Source: a virus. From it: a stretch of DNA of 28,943 nt. Location of the stretch: IMG/VR virus record IMGVR_UViG_3300025889_013162, positions 1 to 28,943 of that record; one strand, given 5' to 3'. The notes under the pieces were generated by a model. That model was not told where the DNA came from. It saw only the letters and a list, made by a program, of their open reading frames with translations, and did not search any database. A program made the position numbers and the translations under genes. Shown in pieces: positions 7,526-14,892 of the stretch (its first letter is position 1; each line of letters starts with the position of its first letter).

Positions 7526-8114
7526 ATCCTTCGGGCATTTTGGAGTGTTCCGGTTCCGACTTCTTTATTTTGTATATAAGATATGGGGTGGTTTACATAT
7601 CCGTCATAAGGAATGGGACTGGGTACTTGAATACCTTCCAAAATTACATAACGATAAACAAGTAATCGAGGTTCTTGACGTAGGATGTTCAAGGAATTTG
7701 TTTGTTTATGAGGTTGAGCATAGAGGGTATATTGTTGATGGCATAGACCTTGAACCTTTCCAAGAAAAAATACCTAACGGAATAAATATATTAACAAAAG
7801 TAACTGATGTAACAAAAATAGATTATATAGAATATTATGACTTTGTAACTTGTATATCTGTATTGGAGCATATCGGGAATGATGGCAAAGGTGATTTGGT
7901 AGAACAGAAAAAGGCAATTAATAATATGTGTGCGTCATTGAAAAAAGGCGGGCGTTTATTATTAACTATACCTACAAAAGAATTTGCACAAGGTCATATA
8001 TGGCATGGATTTAGTGTCGGACAGATTGAAGATATGATTAAAGCTGGTTTCTGGGTAAAGAGTTCCGAAGAAAGACTCGGACAACATTGTATTTGCATTG
8101 AAAGGGATATGTGA
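7482..8114 (+). CDS. class I SAM-dependent methyltransferase (Methyltransf_11-like)
   Basis: This is a 210-residue product starting 44 bases inside the previous gene. Motif I is VLDVGCSRN, strand 2 ends in VDGIDLEP, the motif IV region is TCISVLEHIG, and post-motif LKKGGRLLLTIPT is typical of small-molecule methyltransferases. The motif I glycine pattern (GCSRN rather than GCGxG) is slightly unusual but seen in the family. Residues 1-45 are basic and aromatic and may contact membrane or acceptor. It ends in ATGTGA, where the next gene starts at GTG. The substrate is unknown. Confidence 0.8.
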   Translation: MLKTFLSNTIVKRYKSFGHFGVFRFRLLYFVYKIWGGLHIRHKEWDWVLEYLPKLHNDKQVIEVLDVGCSRNLFVYEVEHRGYIVDGIDLEPFQEKIPNGINILTKVTDVTKIDYIEYYDFVTCISVLEHIGNDGKGDLVEQKKAINNMCASLKKGGRLLLTIPTKEFAQGHIWHGFSVGQIEDMIKAGFWVKSSEERLGQHCICIERDM

Positions 8115-8866
8115 AAGAATTTTCAAATGACATATACGAAAATATAAAACTGCCAGCGCTGTTGTTCTGTATAAAGCATAATATAACAGGTAATATGGTT
8201 ACCGTATTTAATCATATTATAACATTAACATTCGGGTGTTATTTCTTTTCTATCGGGACATATTACGGTTGGATAATTGGTTTATGTGTGATGGTTTTAA
8301 ATGGATTTTTAGATTATTTAGATGGAGATATTGCTAAGAAAACGGGTAAAGTTGGAGAATTAGGGGTATGGTTAGATTCTGGATTTGACGTTATTGTTCA
8401 GAACGCGGTGATGGGGGCTATTGCTATCGGGTGTTATAACATGGGGATTCCTATTTTATGGATTATTATTTTCTTTATAGCAAACGCTGCTAATAATTTT
8501 ATAGGGTTTAATTATAACGCAAGGTTCGGTTTTGACTCTTATAGAGGGAATGTGTTATTTAGAAAATATATGGATAAAAAAATGGGTTTACATAATATTT
8601 TTCTAAAAAATCTAATAGACCCAACTGACAGTCATGTAGCATTATTTTTCTACACATTGAGGTACTTAATTGCTATAGGGTGCCTGTTTAATATAATGCC
8701 TATTACTTTTAAGGTTATGACTATAATATCAACTTTTAAGTGGGTTATTATGTATTGTCTTTATGCTATGTATTTAAACGGGAGTAATAACTTTCACGTG
8801 TTAAAAGCTCTTGCTGTGTTAGATGATAAAAGAGCAGAATTTTACAACATAAGGGGTCAGAAATGA
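8111..8866 (+). CDS. CDP-alcohol phosphatidyltransferase
   Basis: This is a 251-residue integral membrane protein from GTG 8111 with AAAGGGA upstream. The family signature D-x2-D-G-x2-A-R-x8-G-x3-D-x3-D is fully spaced: D68, D71, G72, A75, K76 (Lys for the usual Arg), G85, D89 and D93. About six hydrophobic helices surround it. The family transfers a phospho-alcohol from a CDP- or CMP-activated donor to a hydroxyl, releasing CMP. Sitting directly before the phosphonate genes, it is the best candidate to move the phosphonate from its CMP ester onto a lipid or glycan. The alternative is an ordinary phospholipid head-group enzyme. The Arg-to-Lys change is conservative. Confidence 0.88.
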   Translation: MKEFSNDIYENIKLPALLFCIKHNITGNMVTVFNHIITLTFGCYFFSIGTYYGWIIGLCVMVLNGFLDYLDGDIAKKTGKVGELGVWLDSGFDVIVQNAVMGAIAIGCYNMGIPILWIIIFFIANAANNFIGFNYNARFGFDSYRGNVLFRKYMDKKMGLHNIFLKNLIDPTDSHVALFFYTLRYLIAIGCLFNIMPITFKVMTIISTFKWVIMYCLYAMYLNGSNNFHVLKALAVLDDKRAEFYNIRGQK

Positions 8867-9009
8867 AAAAAAGAAAAACAAAGGATGTTTATAGGAGTGC
8901 TATAACTGGAAGGTTTGTAAAAAAGAAATTCGCCGAGAAGAATAATGGAACAACCATAAAAGAAAAAGTAAGGTTTGCTACAAAGTATAAGGTGATTAAT
9001 GAGAAATAG
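8863..9009 (+). CDS. 48-residue basic protein with RSAxTGRFV motif
   Basis: ATG 8863 overlaps the phosphatidyltransferase stop (ATGA), and the gene ends inside the PEP mutase start. The product is strongly basic and contains RSAITGRFVKKKFAEKNNGT and TTIKE. I know this pattern (RSxxTGRFVxxxxAxxxPxTT) from many short uncharacterised phage and bacterial proteins, without a proven role. It may be a filler gene of the phage rather than part of the pathway. Its position between two coupled enzyme genes keeps translation continuous. Confidence 0.6.
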   Translation: MKKRKTKDVYRSAITGRFVKKKFAEKNNGTTIKEKVRFATKYKVINEK

Positions 9010-9757
9010 TGTAATAGTTTCGGCTGGTGATGCGATAACGGCTAAGTTAGTTGAACAGGCAGGGTTTGATGGAATATGGGTTTCAGGTTTTGAAGCTTCG
9101 GCTAGACTAGGTCTTGCCGACAATGGAAGCATAACCATGACTGAAATGTTAAGGGTGTGCGAGCCTATTGTTAAAGCAGTTAATATCCCTGTCTGGGTTG
9201 ATACCGACACCGGATATAATAATTTTCAGCGAACGGTTATGGAGTTTGAGGATATAGGAGTCGCAGGCGTATCAATTGAAGATAACCTTCCAGAGTTAAA
9301 GACCAATTCTTTATGGGGTGAAACTGTCCCGCTTATGAAAGCGGAAGATTTTGCAAATAAAATAAATGTTAGAAAAAAAAATATTAAAGTTATAGCAAGG
9401 ACAGAAGCATTAATAAGGGGACACGGACAGAAAGAAGCGTCCAAGCGATTAAACCTATATTGCGATAATGGCGCGGATATAGTCCTGGTTCATGCGCGTA
9501 AATGGGAAGATGTTTATATTTGGGATTCGTCTGTACCGCTTGCTATAGTTCCGACTAAGTTCCCTGAAATTACGAACAGAAGATTACATGATATGGGGTA
9601 TAGCATGGTTATATGGGCGAACCAAACAGAACGTGTAAAAATAAAGTCAGTTAGGGACGCTTTAAAGTCTCTAAAAGAAAATGATTGTGCAAAGTATATT
9701 GAGAATAATTTATCGGCAACGCTTGATGAAATGAAAGGATTAACACCTGATGTATGA
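8999..9757 (+). CDS. pepM: phosphoenolpyruvate mutase
   Basis: This is a 252-residue TIM barrel of the isocitrate lyase/PEP mutase superfamily. It converts PEP to phosphonopyruvate, the committed step that forms the C-P bond. Visible active-site parts: GFDGIWVSG, RLGLAD (D41), WVDTDTGY (D68, D70 binding Mg), IEDN (E94, D95), KTNSL (K101, N103, S104), IARTEA (R134), VHAR (H165), PTKFPE and MVIWAN. The usual EDKx5NS mutase signature is EDNx6NS here: the first Lys is Asn and the loop is one residue longer, but the loop Lys and Asn next to NS are kept. The N end is short by about 10-15 residues. The following decarboxylase genes make the mutase assignment far stronger than lyase or hydrolase. Confidence 0.9.
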   Translation: MRNSVIVSAGDAITAKLVEQAGFDGIWVSGFEASARLGLADNGSITMTEMLRVCEPIVKAVNIPVWVDTDTGYNNFQRTVMEFEDIGVAGVSIEDNLPELKTNSLWGETVPLMKAEDFANKINVRKKNIKVIARTEALIRGHGQKEASKRLNLYCDNGADIVLVHARKWEDVYIWDSSVPLAIVPTKFPEITNRRLHDMGYSMVIWANQTERVKIKSVRDALKSLKENDCAKYIENNLSATLDEMKGLTPDV

Positions 9758-10073
9758 TTTATCTGTCGGAGTCCCTTTTACTGGGTGTGAGAAATACATA
9801 AGAGGTAAGAATATTACAGCTACAAGAGAAGATGAAGCTATAGCGATTGCTACGGGCGCATGGTTAGCGGGTAAAGAACCTTTTGTATATATGCAGAACA
9901 GCGGTTTTGGCAACTGCGTTGATGTTATTACTTCATTAATAAAGCCTTATGGGATAAAAATAAACATTCATGTGGACAATAGAAAGACGCCTGAACATCA
10001 CGCTTTAATGGGTAAAATATTTATAAAACTATCGGAGTTATTGGAATATGAACCGCGCAGAAGCAATAATTAA
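9750..10073 (+). CDS. ppd: phosphonopyruvate decarboxylase, PYR-domain subunit
   Basis: A 107-residue protein starting 8 bases inside pepM. It is the N-terminal pyrimidine-binding half of a thiamine-diphosphate decarboxylase: TATREDEAIAIATGAWLAG carries the cofactor-activating Glu (E27), followed by VYMQNSGFGNCVDVITSL and the end HALMGK. In most phosphonate clusters both halves form one protein of about 380 residues; here the PP half is a separate, overlapping gene. This resembles ComD/ComE-type sulfopyruvate decarboxylase, but the adjacent PEP mutase favours phosphonopyruvate. It lacks about 50 residues compared with a usual PYR subunit, mostly after MG. Confidence 0.85.
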   Translation: MYDLSVGVPFTGCEKYIRGKNITATREDEAIAIATGAWLAGKEPFVYMQNSGFGNCVDVITSLIKPYGIKINIHVDNRKTPEHHALMGKIFIKLSELLEYEPRRSNN

Positions 10074-10530
10074 AATACTTAAAGAAATTAAAGAAGACGA
10101 CATTATAATTTCATCAACTGGATATATTTCCAGAGAATTATTCAAGCAGAAAGACCGTAAGCTTAATTTTTATATGATGGGTTCTATGGGGTGCGCTGTC
10201 CCGATAGGTTTGGGTTTATCGTTTCACGTGAAACAAAATGTTATTGTGGTTACAGGCGACGGATCGGCTCTTATGGGGCTAGGGTCTTTAGTGACTTGTG
10301 CAAAAGAGGCGCCTAAAAATTTAAGGGTTATTATATTAGATAATAAGGTGCACGAAAGTACAGGGGGTCAAGAAACGTCTTCTATGTACATTGATTTTAA
10401 AGATATATGGGAGAGGGTAGAGGTTTGGAATATAAAAACAGATGATACTATACCGCCAAGAATAAAACTATCTCCGTACATAATACAAAAGAGGTTTAAA
10501 AATGCAGTCTACGCTATTAATAACAAGTAG
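10048..10530 (+). CDS. ppd: phosphonopyruvate decarboxylase, PP-domain subunit
   Basis: This is a 160-residue product overlapping the PYR subunit by 26 bases. It holds STGYISREL, FYMMGSMGCAVPIGLGLSF and the thiamine-diphosphate motif GDG (70-72) ... N99 in GDGSALMGLGSL and ILDNKVHESTGGQ, which match Ppd family signatures. With its partner it should convert phosphonopyruvate irreversibly to phosphonoacetaldehyde, pulling the unfavourable mutase reaction forward. The C-terminal part is shorter than in one-piece enzymes. The paired split genes argue for a heteromeric enzyme rather than a broken gene, since both termini are clean and overlapping. Confidence 0.88.
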   Translation: MNRAEAIIKILKEIKEDDIIISSTGYISRELFKQKDRKLNFYMMGSMGCAVPIGLGLSFHVKQNVIVVTGDGSALMGLGSLVTCAKEAPKNLRVIILDNKVHESTGGQETSSMYIDFKDIWERVEVWNIKTDDTIPPRIKLSPYIIQKRFKNAVYAINNK

Positions 10531-11191
10531 TACGACATTTAAAATTATAAGGAACCGCATAAAATATGATGATATTCTTATCATAAAAGAGCCGCCGAAA
10601 AAAGAAATAACAAAAAAGTACAAGGGTAAAATAATAGCTGTAGGCGGGGGGTCTGTAATAGATTCGGCTAAAATGATGGGAAGGGATAATCCTATATACG
10701 CTATACCGACCACAGCTAGCGGTTCGGCTTGTACAAGTTGGGCTGTTGTGTGGATACCGGACGATAAGGTTTCGATTAATTGCGCTGTTCCTATTCTATG
10801 TGAAGATTATAAGACTTTACCTATATCATTATCTAAAAAGACTTCAGAATCAACATATTATGATTGTAAGGCTCATTTAATAGATTCTCGTATGAGTACA
10901 AAATCTAATAGTTTGAGTTTATCTTACTGCAATATAGCTGACGAATTTCTAAGAAGATACGAAATGCACAAATGTGTTAACGACCTTATAGAAGCTGGTA
11001 ATTATGCTGGACGTGCTATACAAATAACAGGAACTGGGCTTTTTCATGCTTTAAGTTATATCATAACTCTTGAATACGGACTCGATCATGGGCAAGCTTT
11101 AAAAGCTGTCATGTACTTTGATAGTAAGTACGACTGGAATAAGATAATAAGTAAAGCTAAACTTTTTGAAAAATTCGGGGGTCATTTATGA
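10502..11191 (+). CDS. compact iron-type alcohol dehydrogenase, likely phosphonoacetaldehyde reductase
   Basis: This is a 229-residue product overlapping the decarboxylase gene by 29 bases. Group III Fe-ADH parts are GKIIAVGGGSVIDSAKMM (NAD(P) site), IPTTASGSACTSWAV, and the four metal ligands D121, H125, H182 and H196 with family spacing (D-x3-H, H-x13-H in FHALSY ... LDHGQALKA). Typical members have 370-400 residues, so both the N-terminal nucleotide domain and the C-terminal bundle are trimmed. FomC/PhpC-like members reduce phosphonoacetaldehyde to 2-hydroxyethylphosphonate, and the gene order supports that. Activity at this size is unproven. Confidence 0.82.
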   Translation: MQSTLLITSSTTFKIIRNRIKYDDILIIKEPPKKEITKKYKGKIIAVGGGSVIDSAKMMGRDNPIYAIPTTASGSACTSWAVVWIPDDKVSINCAVPILCEDYKTLPISLSKKTSESTYYDCKAHLIDSRMSTKSNSLSLSYCNIADEFLRRYEMHKCVNDLIEAGNYAGRAIQITGTGLFHALSYIITLEYGLDHGQALKAVMYFDSKYDWNKIISKAKLFEKFGGHL

Positions 11192-11592
11192 AGAAGAAAA
11201 TAGGTTATTGTGCGTTAACAGCAGACCCGTTACATTATGGGCATATTATATATCTTGAGAAGTGCAAGGAAAACTGCGGACAGTTGTATGTCGGTGTAAT
11301 GTCTGACGAGGCTGTTATTTCATATAAAGGGAATAAGCCGTTACAGTCTGTTTATGAGAGAGAACGAGTTATTAGAGCATTAAAGATGGTTAGCGGAACT
11401 TTTATACAGAATACTTTCGAGTTTCCATATTTTATAACTGAAATGGCAGAAAGAAAAGATTATCATATATTCGATTCAACAGAGCACTCTCGTTCAGGGG
11501 CTACGATGTGTTTCGATAGAACGGATAATATATCAAGTACAATTATAAGAAAACATAATGAGAATACTTATACTAGCGAACTCAAGATATAA
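11188..11592 (+). CDS. HxGH cytidylyltransferase, likely acting on 2-hydroxyethylphosphonate
   Basis: This is a 134-residue product from ATG 11188, overlapping the reductase stop by ATGA. Signatures of the TagD/Fom1-N-terminal group are present: HYGH (residues 16-19), VGVMSDEAVISYKG, ERERVIRALKMV and ISSTIIR (115-121). Such enzymes form CMP esters or CDP-alcohols from CTP. In known phosphonate clusters a homologous domain is fused to or adjacent to PEP mutase and activates the phosphonate with CMP. The immediate upstream order (mutase, decarboxylase, reductase) makes 2-hydroxyethylphosphonate the likely substrate. Glycerol-3-phosphate is the main alternative. Confidence 0.85.
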   Translation: MKKKIGYCALTADPLHYGHIIYLEKCKENCGQLYVGVMSDEAVISYKGNKPLQSVYERERVIRALKMVSGTFIQNTFEFPYFITEMAERKDYHIFDSTEHSRSGATMCFDRTDNISSTIIRKHNENTYTSELKI

Positions 11593-12652
11593 GGGCGGGG
11601 CAAGCGGTGGAGATAAGATTTACGAGTCATTCGTAAAATATTGGGCTATAAAGTGCGATGTGAAAACATTAGAGCATTTAGATTATAAGCCGTTCACTCT
11701 TTGTTATATCCATAGAATATTAGAAGGTATTAGGTGTGCTTTATTCGATAATAATAAATACGAATTTGTTTATTCTTCGAGTGATTTTCTGCCTGATGTT
11801 ATCCCCGCGTTAATTTATAAAATGAAAGGTAATAGATGGGTAGCTGGGTTTTTTTTAAATGCGTTCAAGGAAAATAAGATTCATTATTTTACTCAGAAAT
11901 TTGTAAAGTCAGCCATTAACAAATGGGCTGATGTTGTTATTTTAACAAACCCGACTATGTACAATATATTTAAAAAGAAGAATAAGACATGGATTAATGG
12001 TGGTATAGATACTGATTTAGCGTATGTAAAAAACAGTAATAAGAAATATGACGCTGTTTTCTGCGGTAGAATACACCCGACAAAAGGTATAAGTATTTTA
12101 ATTAAGATTTGGCATTATGTAAGGCACGTTAGACCTGACGCAAAGTTAGCAATAATAGGTGACGGAGACTTAGGTATTGAGTATGTTAATAAATTAATAC
12201 GCAGAATGTTCGGGTTTAACGACTCTGGTATAACTTTGTTGGGGTATATGGGCGATGAAAGGTATGATATTTATAGACAGTCAAAGATTGTATTATACCC
12301 AACGCCTATGAAGTATGACCATTTCAGCATGGCTCCTGTTGAGGCTATGGCTTGCGGGTGTCCATTAGTTGCTTTTAAGACGTTAACAACAATGTTTTAC
12401 CACGATCATTTAGATATGGAAAAATGCTATTTAGCTGACAATGAAATTACTTTTGCCGAAGCTATTGTTACTCTTATTGATGGGGACTGGAAATTGAATG
12501 TTTTAGAAACGGCAGAATGGGCAAAGCAGTTTGATTATAAACATCAATCTTTAGACGTATTAGATAATATAAGGGAGATACTTGTAGATGAAAATATTGA
12601 TAACGGGACACCGGGGAATGGTGGGGACGGAACTGTTAAGTGTTTCGTCTGA
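11558..12652 (+). CDS. GT4-like glycosyltransferase
   Basis: This is a 364-residue product starting 35 bases inside the cytidylyltransferase gene. The start MRILILANSRYKGGASGGD fits the GT-B acceptor domain; the donor domain has AVFCGRIHPTKGISILI, AKLAIIGDGDLG, ITLLGYMGD, and FSMAPVEAMACGCPLVAF with the nucleotide-sugar Glu. The last 20 or so residues (starting DENIDNGTPGNGG) are the overlap with the next gene and look unstructured, perhaps a run-on after loss of an earlier stop. The sugar specificity is unknown. Confidence 0.85.
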   Translation: MRILILANSRYKGGASGGDKIYESFVKYWAIKCDVKTLEHLDYKPFTLCYIHRILEGIRCALFDNNKYEFVYSSSDFLPDVIPALIYKMKGNRWVAGFFLNAFKENKIHYFTQKFVKSAINKWADVVILTNPTMYNIFKKKNKTWINGGIDTDLAYVKNSNKKYDAVFCGRIHPTKGISILIKIWHYVRHVRPDAKLAIIGDGDLGIEYVNKLIRRMFGFNDSGITLLGYMGDERYDIYRQSKIVLYPTPMKYDHFSMAPVEAMACGCPLVAFKTLTTMFYHDHLDMEKCYLADNEITFAEAIVTLIDGDWKLNVLETAEWAKQFDYKHQSLDVLDNIREILVDENIDNGTPGNGGDGTVKCFV

Positions 12653-13439
12653 CCATGAGTTTATTACTTTACCAAAGTGGCAGTTTAATATAGGGAATTT
12701 AAGTCAAGTTTTAAATGTAAAAAAAGATTTTGATTGTATAGTTCATCTAGCTGCGGAAACAGACCATGAGTATTGCGACGCTAACCCTACTCAATGTTAT
12801 TTTATTAATTCGATAGCGACTGGGAATTTAGCGCGGTTAGCGGATGATCGAGGGGTACACATGGTTTATTTAAGTACGGCTTCAATATTTGATGGGAAAA
12901 CTTGTAAACCTTATACAAATAAGAGGTTCAGCGCAAGACCTGACCCTATAAACCATTATAACGCTTCAAAATGGTACGGCGAACATTTCGTACAACAGTA
13001 TAAATCAAATTATATTCTTCGTGCTGGGTGGATGTTCGGCGGCGGTAAATATATCGATAAGAAATTTATTCAAAAGATGTTTATTAAATTGTCAAGAGGG
13101 GATAAAGAAATTAAGGTCTGTGATGATTGCATAGGAAGTCCTACATATAGCGTTGACCTTGTTAAATGTATTTTGAAAGCTGTTGAGAAAAAAATAGCTC
13201 CTGGTATATATCATGCGGTTAATCCATGCGGTGATGGTGTTAGCCGATATGAAGTTGCGTGTAAAATGATTAAGTATTTAGGTTCTGACTGTAAGATAAT
13301 ACCTTGTAAGATTGATGATTTAAAAGATGAGTTTCCGTGTAAAAGAACTAATTATGAAGTTTTAGAGACAAATTTCCCAGAGCTTAGGAGTTGGGATTTA
13401 GCGCTAAAGGATTACATTAATGATAAATATAGACATTAA
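12588..13439 (+). CDS. NAD(P)-dependent sugar reductase (RmlD-like extended SDR)
   Basis: This is a 283-residue product overlapping the glycosyltransferase by 65 bases. The Rossmann motif is GHRGMVG (G7, G10, G13), then HLAAETDHEYCD, YLSTASIFDG and the catalytic Y125-N-A-S-K129. RmlD family members reduce dTDP-4-keto-rhamnose, and relatives reduce or epimerise other nucleotide sugars. No RmlA, B or C genes are in the window, so the enzyme either draws on a host intermediate or has another nucleotide-sugar substrate. Several Cys residues at the C end (SDCKIIPCK, EFPCK) are unusual. Confidence 0.82.
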   Translation: MKILITGHRGMVGTELLSVSSDHEFITLPKWQFNIGNLSQVLNVKKDFDCIVHLAAETDHEYCDANPTQCYFINSIATGNLARLADDRGVHMVYLSTASIFDGKTCKPYTNKRFSARPDPINHYNASKWYGEHFVQQYKSNYILRAGWMFGGGKYIDKKFIQKMFIKLSRGDKEIKVCDDCIGSPTYSVDLVKCILKAVEKKIAPGIYHAVNPCGDGVSRYEVACKMIKYLGSDCKIIPCKIDDLKDEFPCKRTNYEVLETNFPELRSWDLALKDYINDKYRH

Positions 13440-14892
13440 TATTATTTTAATAGCCGTAGCGTTCGCCTGGCATTATTCATTAATGTGCGGGTATATATCA
13501 GACGACCATGCAGCCGTTGCTAGAAGAAAAGATATAATCCCCGATACTGAGAAGATAGACAGGGGTGAGTCTTTCTGGGTTAAGTTGTTTAATGATGGTA
13601 TTATTTTATATTATCAAAGCAGATTATTCTGGGCTTTAGGGTTAACAAAAATTCCTTTCTTTTGGCATTTGTTCAGTTTATGTCTTCATGTAGCCAACAC
13701 TTATTTGTTATATTTATTCTTAGGTCAATATTTCGGTTATGAGACGGCTTTATATGCTTGCGCTTTCTGGGCGGTTAATCCTATGTTGAACCAGAATGTT
13801 GTTTGGATTAGCGGCAGACCTTATGCGATAGCTTTATTATTAACTCTCTTAGCTTGTATATCATATCAACAGCCGTTAATTTTTATACCATTATACTTAT
13901 TAGCGGTCATAACAAATATATCTATATTTTTTATGCCTGTCATATTATTGGCTATGTACCCGCATGATTTAATGCCTAAAATATATGTTTTAAGTATGTT
14001 TGTGTTTGCTGTTCCTTTTGTTTTATGGAAGTTTAAAATGAGGTTTACTAATGGGCTTGTTATTGACAGGGAAAATTTTCATATAAAATGGCGTAAGTGC
14101 AACACTTTTGTAAGGGTTGCATTGTATTATATATACTGTTTGTTCTTCCCGAATAAAATGGGGTGGTACCATCAAGCGGGGTTCCGGTATAATGAGAAAT
14201 GGGAAAAGTTTAATTACATAACATTAACCAGTTATATAATTGTAGGGGCTATGATGTATTATTCCTTATTGCCCGCGTTGTGGTTCCTGCTTGGTCTTTT
14301 CCCTTTGAGTAATGTTCTAGCGACGAATTCGTTTGTCCAGGACAGGTACACTTATTTTCCAAGTATAGGAATTGCGCTTATGGTATCCCCCTTTTTATCG
14401 GCTTACCCAGAATTATTTTTTTGTGTAATGACGTTTTATATAACAAGAACATATATGTACTCGCGTAATATGAAAAATGACGAAATGATGTATAGAGAAA
14501 ATTTCCGAAATCATCCTAAGAGCGATTATGCTATTAATAATTTATCGTATTTCCTTATTCAGCAACAACGATATGACGAAGCTAGGGTATTCATTGAGCA
14601 AGGTATCGCTATTAACCGGATGAATAAAATGCTTTGGTATAATTTAGGTATTACGTGGGCGGCAACTGGACATTTTAATTCAGATGAGGGTAAGTTCAGG
14701 TTTTTAAGGGCTTTAGAGTGTTGGAAAATGGCTTTACAAATTGAGCCTAGATGGTCAAAGCCGGCAAATGATCTTAATAAGCTTGTTAAGATTTTAGTGT
14801 CTAAGGGGGTAATGAAAGTGTCAGATGATAAAGAGAGCGGGGAGAAAATTACGCTCCCCAATATAAATGGATTAAAAGAGGGTTTAAAATGA
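13420..14892 (+). CDS. GT-C membrane glycosyltransferase with C-terminal TPRs (TMTC-like)
   Basis: This is a 490-residue product overlapping the reductase by 20 bases. About nine or ten membrane helices lie in residues 1-360. The first outer loop contains SDDHAAV, the acidic pair typical of GT-C catalytic loops, and the family markers VWISGRPY and QDRYTYFPSIGIAL match TMTC-type O-mannosyltransferases. Residues about 365-465 hold TPR-like helices (YAINNLSYFLIQQQRYDEA, LWYNLGITWAATGHF, LECWKMALQIEP). GT-C enzymes use polyprenyl-phosphate sugars outside the membrane, which the DPM1-like gene at 1673 would make. The target could be a protein or the host surface glycan, comparable to GtrC in phage serotype conversion. 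Confidence 0.78.
   Translation: MINIDINIILIAVAFAWHYSLMCGYISDDHAAVARRKDIIPDTEKIDRGESFWVKLFNDGIILYYQSRLFWALGLTKIPFFWHLFSLCLHVANTYLLYLFLGQYFGYETALYACAFWAVNPMLNQNVVWISGRPYAIALLLTLLACISYQQPLIFIPLYLLAVITNISIFFMPVILLAMYPHDLMPKIYVLSMFVFAVPFVLWKFKMRFTNGLVIDRENFHIKWRKCNTFVRVALYYIYCLFFPNKMGWYHQAGFRYNEKWEKFNYITLTSYIIVGAMMYYSLLPALWFLLGLFPLSNVLATNSFVQDRYTYFPSIGIALMVSPFLSAYPELFFCVMTFYITRTYMYSRNMKNDEMMYRENFRNHPKSDYAINNLSYFLIQQQRYDEARVFIEQGIAINRMNKMLWYNLGITWAATGHFNSDEGKFRFLRALECWKMALQIEPRWSKPANDLNKLVKILVSKGVMKVSDDKESGEKITLPNINGLKEGLK

Noticed and set aside
8857-9210. Minus-strand ORF over the pepM start
   Set aside because: It lies opposite strongly conserved PEP mutase sequence and has no conserved features of its own.
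9750-10530. Sulfopyruvate decarboxylase (ComD/ComE) for coenzyme M synthesis
   Set aside because: The two-subunit form fits, but the directly upstream PEP mutase and downstream reductase and cytidylyltransferase point to phosphonopyruvate; no other coenzyme M genes are seen.
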